This document shows, in pieces, positions 48,157 through 62,233 of a DNA stretch of 64,000 nucleotides. The notes beneath the pieces were generated by a model. That model saw only the letters and a list, made by a program, of their open reading frames with translations. It was not told the origin of the DNA and searched no databases. Origin of the DNA: Ipomoea triloba. Taxonomy: Eukaryota; Streptophyta; Magnoliopsida; Solanales; Convolvulaceae. The position numbers were made by a program, and so were the translations under genes. The stretch covers positions 3,883,331 through 3,947,330 of the forward strand of contig NC_044923.1 of assembly GCF_003576645.1 (NCBI RefSeq). Reading direction: 5' to 3'. The number at the start of each line of letters is the position of its first letter. Position 1 is the first letter of the stretch.

Positions 48157-49499
48157 TAGGGTCCAATTCAGGTGAGAACTACTGCCTGGTGTGTGAACAT
48201 GTGAACTCCTATGAACATGTGAGGATTGGTTCAGTGGTGCAGTGATGTGGTGTAGTGTGTGTATTAGTTCATTATTATTTAATTTTTATTTAATTTGTAA
48301 TTTGATTTGTTATGCATTGTAATTTACAGCTTGATTCATTATACATTGTATATTGTATATATAACTATTGTTTGCTAATTTATGTTTTTATGTTTGTATA
48401 TAGCAATGATATATTAGTCTTGGAAAAGTTTAAACGAACCAAACGTGTTAATTAATTTTCCAAATAATTAATTTAATTGTTATGTTTCCAGGGTAACACC
48501 AAATATATATTAATTAATTTTCCTATTAAAGTTATTTTCATCAAATATATTCCTTGGAAACATTTTCTCGGAAATTTAATTGATGGAAAAGTACCAATCG
48601 TCGGCAAGAATAAGAAATAGGGCAAAAAATAAGAAGCTAAGTATTTAAGGGGGGGGGGGGGTAAAAGGTGAGGTTAATATAAGATTAGTAGACAATATGG
48701 ATTGAATTAGATTCAGGGCGGAAGAATGGTAGATACATATAAAAAGTGGGAAAAAGTGAAAGAATGTTGAAATTGGGGGACAGTATCTTTTGATTTTGTT
48801 TGAGATGTCTTTGTTGTTGGTCCTCTTTGCTCTTCAATGCTTTAGCTAGGTAGTTGTTAGGACAATGGGACTTTATTGTATTTTCAACCTTTGAAAGAAA
48901 AAGAGAAAAGACAATGATATGGGATGGACTGCTCTCTCTCTCTCTCAATGTTTGTACGTATATATATCACAGTTAAATTTTAAAAGATAAAATACTTCAA
49001 TATGATATTTTTCTCTTTATACTGATCGTCACTAGTGTAGATAATATTAAATACAATCATGTATAATATGCCTAATTGTATCGAGTAGGCGGGCATTATT
49101 GACACAATCACATATTTTTTGAAGTTTGATAACTTCACAGCATTATAAATAATAATATCGTGTCAAAAGGTAAACATTGAAAATAAAATTAAAGAAAAAG
49201 AATAACATTTTTTTTTTCTTTTTTACCTATCATTATTGTGGCCTCAAGGGGGATGGAGGGAGCTTGAGTTGCATCCAGTTATGAGTTGACAATCTTCTCT
49301 TCTTTTGTGGACAGTACCTTCTTTATGACCTATTCAACGTTTATGATCTAAAGTATAGCTTTAATTAATCAATTACATATATATGGCCATCAAATTTTTG
49401 GACAGTATATCACACTGTCTTCCAAGGAAGAAATTTGGTTTCAGACCAGTGAATTTGTTAGACTGAGGCTTAAAATATCGAGTCCAACATATGTCATTG

Positions 49500-49670
49500 A
49501 AGGAGAGCTAAATCTCATTCTTGCGTAATAGCTCGCAAACCTCAAAAGAGAGTTAAATAACACTAAGAAAGACTTGTGCAACGGGCTCGACTTGGAGGGT
49601 GTTGACAAGAATTAAAATTGTGATATTTAGCTACAAAAATCACACTTCATCCACTTGAATTGGCCACTCC
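49500..49670 (-). mobile_element. SINE, family B, degenerate
   Basis: Minus strand: GGCCAATTCAAGTGGATGAA at the start, then CACAATTTTAATTCTTGTCA, CAACACCCTCCAAGTCGAGC, CCGTTGCACAAG, TTAGTGTTATTTAACTCTC. It parallels 40,622-40,826 closely but both Pol III boxes are damaged. Confidence 0.6.
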
Positions 49671-49754
49671 TTTTGAGTCACAGAGACCCTTTCTTGAATT
49701 AGTTAACGGTAACACGTATTTACTCAGAACAAGAATACGCCACATTGGGATAAC

Positions 49755-49950
49755 TCCAGCCAAAATGGCGAGAGATCCATACTTGTAACCACAAAGTCAC
49801 AAGTTTGAATCCTTGCCCCTTTAATTTGAGCCGATCAACTATGGGTAACCTAGACCGGTTTACTTCCTTGAGGTCCTTTGCTGGCTAGGGTCACAAGGCG
49901 TGATTTACTAACACTCGAAAAGGTTGTGGAGTTTCTTAAAAAAAAAAAAA
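49755..49950 (+). mobile_element. SINE-like element, family C
   Basis: TAACCACAAAGTCACAAGTT, TTTGAATCC (B-box-like), GGTAACCTAGACCGGTTTAC, TGCTGGCTAGGGTCACAAGG and a terminal A run at about 49,938-49,950. Related to 43,015-43,209 in CYCD3 intron 3. Confidence 0.6.
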
Positions 49951-51659
49951 CGAAACAGGAAGAATAAGTCACATTCAATCAATAATTAACATTTCTTTAT
50001 TATTATTTTTTCCATACCATAAAATTATGCAACTACTCAACAAAGTCAGTGTGCATATACCAAACTCATAGACAATAAACACCAATGCACATTCCATAAG
50101 TTATCCCAGCAAACATATACATGACTTTGGGATGGGAATAATTCTACATATCTCTTTCAATATATTTTCTTATATTTGTCGAAACAAACCAAACAATTTT
50201 GGTGGTTTGAGTGTATTATATAGAATTGAAGATGAGGGAATTGATTATCCTGGATGGAAACAAGATCTGGACTGCAAAGAATACTAATGAAAAGGGCCCA
50301 TATCTGGCATGGAATATTGATTGATTGGAACTTAACTAGGGCTCATTTTGGAAGAAGATAATAATAAAAGCAATTGCAATGCGACACTGACCATATATCT
50401 ATCTATCTGCATATATTGCCATTTGCCAGGGAATACACATTCCTTACGTGATTGGCATAATTGTCAATAACGATACTTTCTTTCTTCTCCATCTCTTATT
50501 CATTATTGTTTGGTGGTGCCAAATTCGATAGGTTCTTTGTTCTAAATCTTAGTATATACGGTTAAAACTTATATTATAATCTTCATTTTCTCCGTATTAA
50601 ACGCACAAAGAAGAGGCTACATGAATCTAGACTGACACACCTGTATAGTATTAGCTACCGACAGAGGGGTAGACATCGTCAGGTGACTATTCAAAATTAT
50701 GCAACCCTAAAAGCGATGACACAAAGAAAGAAGTAGTCATCAGATCTGCACCCTTATTAGAGGATTTTTTGGTAAAATGGGTGATCAAATTGATCTCCAA
50801 TGTGGCTTTTAAAAAATTGTACAAAAATCTAAACTGATATGGATGTTCTAAGAAAGTAGTCATCAAATCGATATGATCTGCACAACTATTAGAAGGTTTC
50901 TTGGTAAAATAAGTGATTGTTAAATATTTGATCGAATGTAACTGTTTAGACCGAGTTTTACTAAGTCGAGTCGAGTTCAAACTTGTCGCCACTAACACAC
51001 CCATGGTGGTAGAACATGATTTGTTCTTCACATGAAACGCTCAGATCCAAAGCTATGTAAATAGAAGAGATTAGGATGTTGGAAATGAATACCACAAGAA
51101 GAGAATCCAATGGGATTTTTGAGCTTCAATTAGGGTGTGTATCTGTGCAGTCTCTGAAGTGTCTTTATCTCTGTTAAATGCCAATCTGGATAACATACAT
51201 ACATTCAAGTATATATGCCCCAAGTGAAGACAGTGTAGTGTAGGTCTTTCGTTCTCAGCTGGTCATATGTGCTTTGGAATTTATGGAGCCTCTAAGCTAC
51301 ATTATTTCTGCCAATTCAAAATGGTCCAACCTTTCACAGTCCTTATATGTACATTCCATATATTTTCACCTTCGTTTCGTTTCAAGGTAACTAAAACCAT
51401 AACTTCTAGTTTCCCTTAAAAAAGAGAATATAAATGTGTTGGGTTAGTATCCTTTAATACTCGATTAGTCCGAAGATCAAAGTGATTTATTAGCTCATGA
51501 AAATTGTATCAGTAATATAAGTTGTAGGGGAAGGCTCTCGAACTTTACCTAAAAAGTCAATTAATTTCCTAAACTTTTTAAAGTTGCAATTAAACTCATC
51601 AACATCTCATTTTAAGTGCAATAAAGCCGGAAAATCAATTAGTGACCTGCTATTACAGG

Positions 51660-51770
51660 TCACTAGGGTTTCGGTCAACATCCCGGCAAACACCGACGAC
51701 ATTTTGTTGCACGTAGGGTTTCGGTCAACATCGATCTCGGCAAACTCCAACGACATTTTCGGCAACAAAT
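51660..51770 (+). repeat. Short tandem repeat with AGGGTTTCGGTCAACATC
   Basis: AGGGTTTCGGTCAACATC occurs at about 51,665 and 51,716, each followed by CGGCAAAC(A/T)CC-ACGACATTTT. A third diverged AGGGTTCCGGTCAGCAT is at about 51,803. The frame across it is repeat, not a gene. Confidence 0.65.
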
Positions 51771-52822
51771 CGACCGACAATCGGAGAAGGCTGGCAACCA
51801 CTAGGGTTCCGGTCAGCATGGCACTATGCTTACTTTCTAGTGGGTCACTCATCCAGTGACTACTGTAAGTCAAACACACTTAACCACATAGTTGTTTGGC
51901 TATCTGGTTACTATATCCTACTTAAAATCAGTTGATAAGCAGGTGGATATTAACCATTTAACCACATTCTCATGATAAGCCACAGCGCTACGTCTCGATT
52001 CGAACAGAAGCTGAACTCGGCCAACCCGACTGACGCTCAACAATATTAACACTTAATTGCCTTATTCTAATCTTGACACTACTAAGCTATGGCCGACAGC
52101 TATGTGCCCCTAAGTGAGCAAGCAAGCTAATTAATGTTGCTAATCAAAACTTCATTAAGAAGAAGATGAGATGAGATGCATGTGGAGAGCAAGAAGGACG
52201 TAAATGGCCTAGTAGTAGTGGTCCTGAAGAAGATGGGCCTCAGTTGCAGTCTTACAGTGGCAGTAAGTGGATCATATTGGCAATGAATAATGGCCCCAAC
52301 TTTGCTTTTTCTGCACTTCGGCTTAAATTAAAGGCTCTAGGCTTTTAGGCCTCAACTGTGCATCTCTGATCTGTGTGAATTGGGCAGAGAAACACTGCCA
52401 AAAGCAAGATCTAGACATTTCACTGCTCAAATTAAACACCAAAATGGATGGTTGAATAGATAGATTAGAGCACAGTTCTCATATTAAAGCTCAATAATTT
52501 AATTTGTCACTATGCTCTCTCTCAATCAAGCCTGAATGACCAGTTTGTGGATTACATAGAAACTAAATTTACTTAGTGAACACCTTTAAGTAGGGGTTAT
52601 CGTATGATTTTCCTCTTCATTCCCGACCTCATCATCCAAAAAAATTTCGTGTTGGGTAGGAGTGGTGACTAATTAAAATTATATTCTAACTTAACACACC
52701 AATTTATAATCTGTCATCAAATCAACTAGTGGACCGAATATATATATATTTTTTGATGGATGAAGTAACTTGTAAATGTATTCTTTATTGAATAATGCAG
52801 ATGTATTAGGCAAACTATATTA

Positions 52823-52858
52823 GGGACCAGGGTCTACCTTGCATTGTAGATCCTGGTC
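52823..52858. repeat. Short hairpin, GGACCAGGGTCTAC stem
   Basis: GGACCAGGGTCTAC (52,823-52,836) pairs with 52,845-52,858 with one mismatch around an 8-nt loop. It is probably the left end of an AT-rich non-coding repeat that runs to about 53,030. Confidence 0.75.
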
Positions 52859-53417
52859 CAAAAATAACATTCAGATTATGTATCTGTAATTGAAGTATTA
52901 TGTATCTGTAGCTATCATATTATGTGTCAGTACTATCAAATTATTTGTTTATACGTATAAAAAAAGAAATAAATTGTTAACAGAAAAATGGTTCACAATG
53001 CAATATGAGCCTTATTCCATGGTATAACAATGGGATGTATTAATAGCTAGTGTTGTTAAAGAGGGTTAATAGGACTGTGTCCACCAAAGCCCACCATTTG
53101 GATGTATTAATAGCTAGTGTTGTATTAACCCTCTAAATTCTCAACCCACTCCTCACCTCGTTAGGTCGCTAGCAAGTTAGTCTGGAGAACTAAACCTTTT
53201 TTTATATGGAGTTTTTACTCTTTTTTTTTAATCATTTTAACTAAAAATCTACACATATTATAAGATTCCACATTTATTTTTTATATATATATAGAGTATC
53301 TAATTCACATAATTAATGACCACTCATCAGTTAACCGAGTAAACTTCTTTTTTTATTTTTTTTTTATATTTTTTTTTTGGGTTTATGGGTTATGACGTTA
53401 TGTTATGTTATAAGGAG

Positions 53418-53605
53418 TTTTTTTTTTGGTAAATTTACAAGGTTTTTCTTTCCGTCCATTTAACGGTCCGGAGTCCACCCACGCTCGCTCCGGGAGGCAC
53501 AGGAACTGACCCAGGGGGAATCGCCACTTGTGGGAATTAAACCCGGGTCCTCCCGAAATTCCTCCCCACAAAGAGAGCTTACTTGCAACTTGCCTGGATA
53601 CATAC
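53418..53605 (-). mobile_element. tRNA-derived SINE, family D
   Basis: Minus strand: CAGGCAAGTTGCAAGTAAGC (A-box region), GACCCGGGTTTAATTCCCAC (B-box region), GCGATTCCCCCTGGGTCAG, CCTCCCGGAGCGAGCGTGGG, CCGTTAAATGGACGG. It ends in an A run (plus-strand T at 53,418-53,428). It is notably GC-richer than its surroundings. Confidence 0.7.
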
Positions 53606-55924
53606 ATTTCTTTTTAATATATAAGTTACAATTTTGGGCCACCTTATAAATTGCCATTCCTTTTGCCGAAGAAAATGATAATTTTTTTTTATTGGACAAA
53701 AATACTGCCATCTTTTTTGTATATATATGAATGTATGTATAAGACAAGACACCAACAAAAATATCTTGTGATATAAAACTATTAAATAACTCATATTCAT
53801 TTTTTAAAAATATGGGATTAAATACTTACTAAGCTAGCTCCATTTTATTTGTCTAATTTGAATATTTAATTAATAAATTTAATAAAATATTATTTTTTCT
53901 TTTTAATTTTACTTCTTAATGTTCACATTCTGTCATTATGAGCCACACTAGAACTCTTTATATTTATTAGTTACATGGCCTTCCAGCCCTACCAATCTAC
54001 CATGCGTTTAAAAACAAAGAGTTTTATTGTAAATCATCAAATATAATAAGAACTAATCAAATATTTTCATGTAAGGAGGTGAATATTTAGAAGTAAAACA
54101 GAATGAGAATGTATCATGGCTCTTCAATCCTTTGTCCCATAAATTTTGATTTAATGAATGCAATTTTTATATTTAGGAATTGTATAAAAAAGAAGAAAAA
54201 AGAAAGAGTTTTATCCCTAAATTCATATGAAATGGCAATTTCACTCACTTAATTAAATGATGACGTGCATATTATTAATAGAAGTCTTCATAAAATAATA
54301 ATTTTGATTCCTCACTAACATAGACTATTCAAGTCTATCACATTTGCATTATACATTAACATGATGAAAATCCAAAATTGTCAAAATTGCCACTTCGTCA
54401 AAATATGTATCAAGACTGTTACTTTTTGAAAAATTGAATGACCATTAGTGTTCATGTCAACAATTGAAAAACTAAAATCAGCTAGTATTTCGTATGAATA
54501 CTAAAATGAAATGTAATAATCAAATTATAATAATTGATGGATATACCACCGGTCCATTAGTGACACAATATAAGTTGAAATAAGACCATAATTTCTCTAT
54601 AGTGTTAGTGGCCATTATTCAGCCCATTAGATACAAAACTGGATTGAAAACTTGTACATGGCCTACTCACTCCAAACACCTACAAGGCTACCTCCAAGTT
54701 TGGACCAAATATATGGGCACAACAAAACTCTAAATAGTAGATTTTTGTTGAGGTTATTAGACCATTAGACTATTAGAAAGCCACTCAGAAGCTTACGAAT
54801 TAGGCTAGAACTAATGACTTGAGTAGTGGCGGAGGCAAAATTAAAATTCAATGGTGTACAATATTGTGTAATTACCGTATATATATCGTTCGTGTACAAT
54901 AATGTGCAATACGAGGAGAGAAAATTTTAATTTTATATTCAAAACCGTAAGTGCATGTGCATTGTAGTTTTTCTCTTCTTTTTTTTTTTTTTTTTTTTCC
55001 CCTCCTCAAAATCTTCCCTATTTAATCCACTCTTCAAAAAATTCCTAACTTGGGAATCCACCCATGTATGTATGTATGGGACAATGCGAAGTAGGAAGTG
55101 CTCTCCCCATCCTCATCCATGTTCCTAGCGGAGATTTAAAAGTTCCTCCCATCCCCACCCATGCATGTTTCCCGAATTTCATCTCCATCCTCGTCCCCGT
55201 CAGGGCAGAGAAATGGGTTCACCCATTGAGCAGGCGCAATTGACATTCCTATACAGAGTTAGGTTTTACCTCTTAGTTAGGATATGATCACATGAGAATG
55301 AAATATTTGGTTATCACTAACATAACTTCAAGATAGAATGTTACAACTCCATTTCCTTCGAGCTTTAACTCCAACAGTCCAAGGTTCTAATAAAATATTG
55401 ATGGTTATCTACATGACTACATGTATTGATTGTATTAGTCAAATTATAATTGTTAAATAATTTTATGTAGCTTAAATTTCCAACATTTATCTTGTATTTT
55501 ATCAGAAAATTGAAATGATGACTAATTCAAAAAATAACAAATGTGTAGTCGATGCTGTCGAGTACTTATTTGATTCGGTTTAGTTGCAAATTAATGACCA
55601 ATTTTAGTATATATTTTAAAAATGCCAAGGGACTACCATTTTTTGTATTAACTTTATCTAGTAATAGAATTCCATATCCTAGCTCTCTTCTTTCTTCTAA
55701 ATTTCACTTCAACCCCACAATTTAATGGCCAACAATGCAAAAAGTAGTCAAAAACACTGCACACTAATATCCATTGCACTAATGGAAACTTTTAAAAAAT
55801 TAGTGTAGTTGGAGTTGGAATGGGTGACCTGGTGGGAAAAGATCGAAAAATGGAAGATGAAATTTCATTAGCTATAACCCTGACGAATTAGAGTTTTTGA
55901 AAAGTAATGGTATATTTGGACCGG

Positions 55925-56325
55925 TTGAAAAAATCACTAGGCGCTCATCGGGCGCCTAACGCCTAGGCGGTGATTAATCGGCCCCTAGGCATCCATGTAT
56001 TTTTTTATTTTTTTAAAATTTTTTAAGACTAATAATTATAAGCTATTTAATAGTTAATAGTAAAATATTAAATATTAACCTAAAAAACATCTCGAGTTTG
56101 AACAATTTAGGGTTATTTCACTCAAGATCATTTAGTTTTGAGTTAAATAATCCATTTAAAAAAAAAACAATAGCTAATCAGCCGACTATGCGGCCTAGTC
56201 GGTGCTTAGGAGCCCTAGTCAGCGCCTAAGCAGTATAACCGGCACTTAGACAACCGACTAAACCACCGATTATGGTGATACGCTAAGTGGCCAGCTGACG
56301 CCTAAGCGAGATTTTTGCAACACTA
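55925..56325. mobile_element. MITE-like element with GC-rich CGCCTAGGCG ends
   Basis: The left end contains GGCGCCTAACGCCTAGGCGG. The right end has repeated CGCCTAAGC/CTAGTCGG motifs and ends CGCCTAAGCGAGATTTTTGC. The AT-rich core lies between them. The ends are partly complementary, but I could not fix exact termini. Confidence 0.5.
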
Positions 56326-56933
56326 ATTTTGACAAATCTATTAATATATTTTACTGGCACTTCAACCCATAAAATTAGAGGTGAAATGTATATATAATAT
56401 AAGGATTGTATCCGTTATTACACTATATATATACCTTGAAACCAAATGTGTAATTTTCCCAACAAAGAATATTAAAACATCACAGCTTGAACTTGACTGC
56501 TTCTTTCTTGCCCTCATGTCAAGAGAAGAGACGCCATTGGCTAAAACAAGCATTTGCTGTCACAGTCGTCCGATTGACATCAACTATAAATACTATACAC
56601 TATTTTAAATTTGGTAAATATTCCAAGTATAAAGTATAGGTTATAATTTTATGATCTCCACAAATGTTTATTGTCAACATCCACTTTCATAGCTGATATG
56701 TTGCTGATGTCTATGATGAATATTGTTGACATGATCGTGAGCTGACTGCCAACGTATAACATTTTATACGTGAAACTGAAATGAATTCAGTACGTGTTTT
56801 GTTTGTACGGTAGAGTTTAATTCTAATTTTAAAAAATAAAAGATTTGATTCAAAAGTTTTCATACAAAAGTTGATTATCTCATTGAGCTTGCTAGCTTTT
56901 ATTCCTCTAAAGATAACAAAAGTAATAATAAAT

Positions 56934-57050
56934 AAGCCAAAGATCATGTGGTCAAGTGGCATCCGATGTCCCGATTACCTCAGTAGGTTGAGAAAGTAGC
57001 TATGAACAGATACTACATTGTAATAGAGTCAGTAGTACTCAAAAAAAAAA
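56934..57050 (+). mobile_element. SINE-like element, family A
   Basis: AAGCCAAAGATCATGTGGTC with A-box TGGTCAAGTGG (56,949-56,959). It ends ACATTGTAATAGAGTCAGTA plus A10 (57,041-57,050). The same start and end strings bound the element at 14,012. The B-box is degraded. Confidence 0.55.
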
Positions 57051-57268
57051 AGTAATAATAAATAAATAAACAAAAGTTTTCTAAAAAAGAACGATAATGC
57101 TTGAATGCTTCATGTGCTAGAATTAAATTTGAAAACCATACCCCACCAAATTTAATGGCCATCTTTAGTAAATTTGGAAGCAATATCCCACCAAATCTAA
57201 TGGTAATCTTTAGTTATTCTTTGGAAGAGGGAATTCCAGCTTAACTTAGATATCGACTATTGTGGCAT

Positions 57269-57271
<3 letters not shown>

Positions 57272-57334
<63 letters not shown>
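57272..57334. repeat. (TA)n microsatellite
   Basis: About 31 TA units in AT-rich spacer. Confidence 0.95.
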
Positions 57335-57336
<2 letters not shown>

Positions 57337-58156
57337 TTTTAATTTTTTATACATTACGTGCTTAACTTTTATTTAGTTACCACAATTAGTCATTCATCTG
57401 CTTTCAAAAAAGAAAAAAAAAAAAAAAGTCATCCATCTAAAATTTGATCATTTATCGTTTAATAAAGAGGGCTAAAAAAAAATCATTAATTTTGCCTCTG
57501 ATCTATATATAACTTATCTTCTTCTCTTGTAAACTATTGTAGTTAAATGATAAAATTACATATTAATTATTTTTATTACATAGCTAAATTGAATAACAAA
57601 ATTTTAAAATAAAAACTAATTGTGACAATAAGCAAATGAAAACCAATGATATAATGTTATAAAATTAGAAAAGCTAATTGGGACATAATCACAATGCAAA
57701 AGAAAGTAAATTATATATATATTATTTTTTCATGCAATTTGATTCATCCGGGCCAGTCTCTTGTATATATGGGTGACAGTTTTTCAAAATTTTCTGCACT
57801 GACTAATCCTCAGGATAAAAAGCCCTGAAAACAAGCATTAGTGCACTAACACTTTAATAAAAGGTCATTATGAAGTGATAGAATACATCTTACTAGATCT
57901 TCAACTATACATCTGTACTCAAAAGGTAAAAAGAAAATAAAAAAAAGAAAAAGAAAAAAAAAACTATTCAAATGATAAGGTTAGTTTGAAAACTTGGAAA
58001 ATAATTTTAAGGAAATGACTCATTTTTTGGAATATAATTTAATTTTTTAATGTTTGGGTGAAGGTCAGAAAATTACCATTTTCTATTTTTTTGAAAGTTA
58101 AGAAATTGCATTTTTTCTATTTGGTTTATTTTCGTAAAAATTAACATATTATTTGT

Positions 58157-58160
<4 letters not shown>

Positions 58161-58202
<42 letters not shown>
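58161..58202. repeat. (TAA)n microsatellite
   Basis: About 14 TAA units. A GTGGTAGTGG-type imperfect repeat follows at 58,216-58,285. Confidence 0.95.
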
Positions 58203-58749
58203 GCGGTTGTTGATGTGTGGCAGTGGTAGTGTGGTAGTGGTGGTGTTATGGTAGTGGTAATGGTAGCCATGTTTGTGGTGGTGGCGCTGATAATAATAAT
58301 CTTGAAAATAAGTTTGAAAAGAAACGAGGGAGAAAATAAATACGAGAACATAACTAATTTGGAAAATGTTTTCTGACTAAAAGCTTAGAAAGACATTTTA
58401 CGTCAAATTTGACATTTTTTCCGTTGACCATAGTGAATATTTTTCTTTTATTTTCCTTGAATACCCAAACACAGAAAAATATGGAAAATATATAACTCCC
58501 GAAAATAATTTTCTGGGTTTCTAATCGGACGCTTAATTCAATCACGTTATTTGAGTTTCACTTGAATATTCTCAATATTTTTAAAAAAATAAATAAATAG
58601 TTGTAATAGTAAGCATTTTATGACAAAATATTGTAACAAAACCGAATATTATATTTTAATTATGGCTATTTATAATATATAAATATAAATGTATAAGTTA
58701 AATTAGTCATACTATTGATGTGATTATACAAGCAAACACATTTATTTTC

Positions 58750-59001
58750 TAACCCTAAAAGACCATAACAACAACTTTGGTTCACCCTCTTGAGTGTTTA
58801 GTGATCCTATTTGACCATTTTAAGCACCTAACAATCTCATCCCGCAATAGTAATCCTCCAAGTATGTATGCTCGTTTCTTGATCGACCCTGAACGACCAT
58901 GACGGGCACTATGGTTGACCCTCTTGAGTGTTTGGTGATTCTGTCTAGCCCTCCCAAGCATCTAGGCTTAGCAATCTTATCCCGCGATAGTGACCCTACA
59001 A
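58750..59001. repeat. Diverged tandem pair, about 130-bp unit
   Basis: CACCCTCTTGAGTGTTTAGT...TCCCGCAATAG (58,783-58,850) recurs as GACCCTCTTGAGTGTTTGGT...TCCCGCGATAG (58,917-58,988). Non-coding. Confidence 0.75.
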
Positions 59002-61134
59002 GCGCCATATCACCTTATCACATTAGCCTCAATCAACTCCATATGGACATGCATGTGACATAGTCGTGATCGCCCACGCCCGTGCTATCCTGCTTCCTGC
59101 CTATCATTGACATATTCTCAACATATGTCCCATGGGGTATCCTATAAATTAAATACCAACATGCCCTCAATAAAAGAGACTTTTGAAATTCGACACTTTC
59201 TTAGTATTGTTGTTAGGTTCCCGGCCTAACTTTCCTATTGCTCATTAGCACAATCCATATATATTGTAATTTACATTATCAACTATATATAAAATATATT
59301 TATAAAAAAATTATCTTTCTTGTTTTTTATGCTTGTTAATAACAAAATTATCTTTCTTGATTCAACTTGAATAAACCAATACTGCAAGTGTGTTGGCTGC
59401 ATGCATGGTATTTATATATAATTGCATGTTGCCACCTCTAAGGCCGTGACCAAATATTCCAAAGTTTGATTGCCCTAAAATAATACTGCTTGATAGCTCG
59501 TGCAACAATGTCGCAGAAGACAAAAAACATCCTTGTATATATATTCATGAATCTTTTACTCCTCGGCCACTCCATCAAAATACTGTAATAAATAAATATT
59601 ATTTAACATTTTAACCGCAGCCACTATGTCGGTTGTGATATTGTTTTTTTAATCAGATTCTCTCGTAAAACAAAACGACCACCAGTGGTTTTAACTTTTT
59701 ACAGAGTATATTCTTACGGAACCAAAACACAAAATTGCTAGAAGTGGACATTTGCATGTGCAGAGTTCGCAGTTTCCAATAGAGAAAACTAGAAAAAAAA
59801 AATAGATAAATATAAATATAAATATTTTTTTATAAAGATAAATATAATATTAATAATATCTCACCCTAAATCTTATTAACTATTAAGCTTATGCCACTCA
59901 AATCAAGAACCTAACAGCACCATGAAAGCTAGGCCTTAACATCAACTTAAATATTATCACATAATTTCTTATAAAATTGACGTGACACCATAAATTAGTC
60001 TTGTTCAATCAAGTTTCGATTGATTCGGAAAAATATCAGGTTGCAAAATATGGTATTATTATTATTCAAAACTATATATTAGATGGTACAAATTTAGACA
60101 CAAAAGTATTGATTGGTATACCATTGTTGATTTAAAAATGGAACATTATGTCTTTTTCTGTGAATGAAAAGGTTGTAGAAAATATCAAGGATAGATTCTC
60201 CGCATTATATATATTACTACTCTACTAACGATAACAATAGTGCTACATTATGATTAATTAATAGAATTTTATATATGTGCCATTGTTCAGGTGAGTTCAC
60301 CCTTTTTGAATTACAAAGAATTATAGACAATCAACGGTATTATAATTCAGTAAATATTAATTTGACTCCATAATATATTAATTATTAAATTAGAAATATA
60401 ATTAATACCTACTTCTTAGCTATAATCTTAGGATAATTAATGTTTTGGGGCGCATAAAGCGGCATGTACTGATGACATATTTTGCACAGAATAAGGATAG
60501 GTATCTAAAAAGGTCTGATAGATTAGATCCCTGAGTTTGTGATGAAACCTAACAAAGGAACCGATAAAAGAAATTCTTTTATATCGGAGTTTGATTCGTT
60601 AATCATAAGGATAATAGGAGTGTTATCATAACAGTTAGCAAATTCTTTTATTTAGTAATATAAAATTCTAAATTTTATGTTGATTGGTGGAAAAAAAATG
60701 TTTTTTTTCAGGATTTTAATTTCAATATTACGAAAAAATCGATCCTTAAACTTCTTATGTATTTTAATTCTTAAAAATTTTGACCATCCAAACAGTAAAA
60801 TATTATTAAAATGTTTTTATTTCCTTTGTATGAATTCCATTTGACGGAGTATATATAAATAATTATGTGGTACGTTTTATGGCTGCAAATAAAATTAGTG
60901 TCATTTTCTGATGTGTATGCACAGGTCTTACTAGGGAAGGAAAGGAAACTTGATGTGTTGTTAGTCAAATGTGCTCTCTGCATCGTCTTCCACATTCAAC
61001 ACAATTATTATGCAAAAGGGGATGAGTTCTGAGGTGTTAACGTGCAAACAAATCTGCTCTGTTCATCTACGGATAATCAAATGCTGAAAATTAATGAAAA
61101 AAGAGAAAATATGCGGTGACATTTTTGTAATTAC

Positions 61135-61301
61135 GATTGTGCATTTATAAATGTTTGACAGTGCATTTAAAAATGCTTTCAGTGCATCGAAAGGCACTAC
61201 TTCATTCTTATCACCTTCCTCCTTTGTGTCACCACAAGAATTTTGAAATTCACTTTCAATTATCTACAAATGCACTGTCAAACATTTCTAAATGCACAAT
61301 C
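61135..61301. repeat. 34-bp inverted repeat with GTGCATTT motifs
   Basis: 61,135-61,168 is complementary to 61,268-61,301 with one mismatch, around a 99-bp loop. A third, direct copy of the arm lies at about 61,360-61,392. Confidence 0.85.
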
Positions 61302-61504
61302 ATAAAATCAATGAAAAGGGAAAAAAATATGGTGGCATTTTTGTAATTTTCTGTAATTACGATGGTGCATTTAGAAATGCTTAACAATGCATTCGCTTGT
61401 GCGCACCTGCATTCCAGCTCAAGGTTGCTGGAAAACATTTTTAAAAAATGAAATTATTTTTATAAACATAATAATTATAAAATTGATTCTATTTTTTTTT
61501 TAGG

Positions 61505-62233
61505 GAAAATGACACTTTTCCCCTCTATGTTATGTGCATATAGCACTTTTTCCCCCTATGTTATTAAAGTGGTAGTTTTTACCCCTGAAATGTTAAATTG
61601 ACATTGTTAACCTTAAAAATAATTATTTCATTTATTATTCTTCTCCAACAAATTATTACTTATATGTATGGATGATCACGATTCGGTTCGAACCTAACCA
61701 AACACTGTAGCAATCACACCGAAATAGTATGGAGGTTCTGGTTACGATTCAGAACAGAAAAAATAAAATTAAATAATTGTTGAACCGTGAACCGGAACTT
61801 AACCACAGTCATATATAGTGAAAATGATCAAACACTTATTTTGATAAATCAGTACGATTCGGTTCCAATTTCGATTTTGAACCACCAATCAAAACTTATT
61901 TATTTATTTATTTATTTTTATAATTTTATTTCTTATTTAAAAATAGTCTAAATTCAAAAATTATTTTATTTTATTTTTTCGGTTCTGAATCGTAACCATA
62001 ATCGTCTATACTATTTAAGTTCAATTGCTACAGTGTTCGATTAGGTTTGTATCGAATTGTGATCTTCCATACATATTAGTAATAATTGGTTGGAGAATAA
62101 AAATAAATGTAATAGTTAGTTTTAAGGGCAAAAATGTCAATTTAACATTACAGGGGAGAAAACTATCACTTTAATAACACAGAGGGGAAAAGTGCTATAA
62201 GCACATAACATAGGGGAAAAAAGTGTCATTTTC
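61505..62233. mobile_element. Large foldback element, about 285-bp arms
   Basis: The left arm starts GAAAATGACACTTTT at 61,505 and the right arm ends with its complement at 62,233. The arms run inward, imperfectly paired, to about 61,790 and 61,950. Matching blocks include CTATGTTATGTGC, TGTTATTAAAGTG, ATGTTAAATTGACAT and GGTTACGATTCAGAAC. About 80% of the element could form one hairpin. No coding frame. Confidence 0.85.

Noticed and set aside
51584..51859. A 91-residue ORF with an antisense ORF of equal length
   Set aside because: Both cover a tandem repeat with AGGGTTTCGGTCAACATC. No domain, splice context or start context supports a gene.
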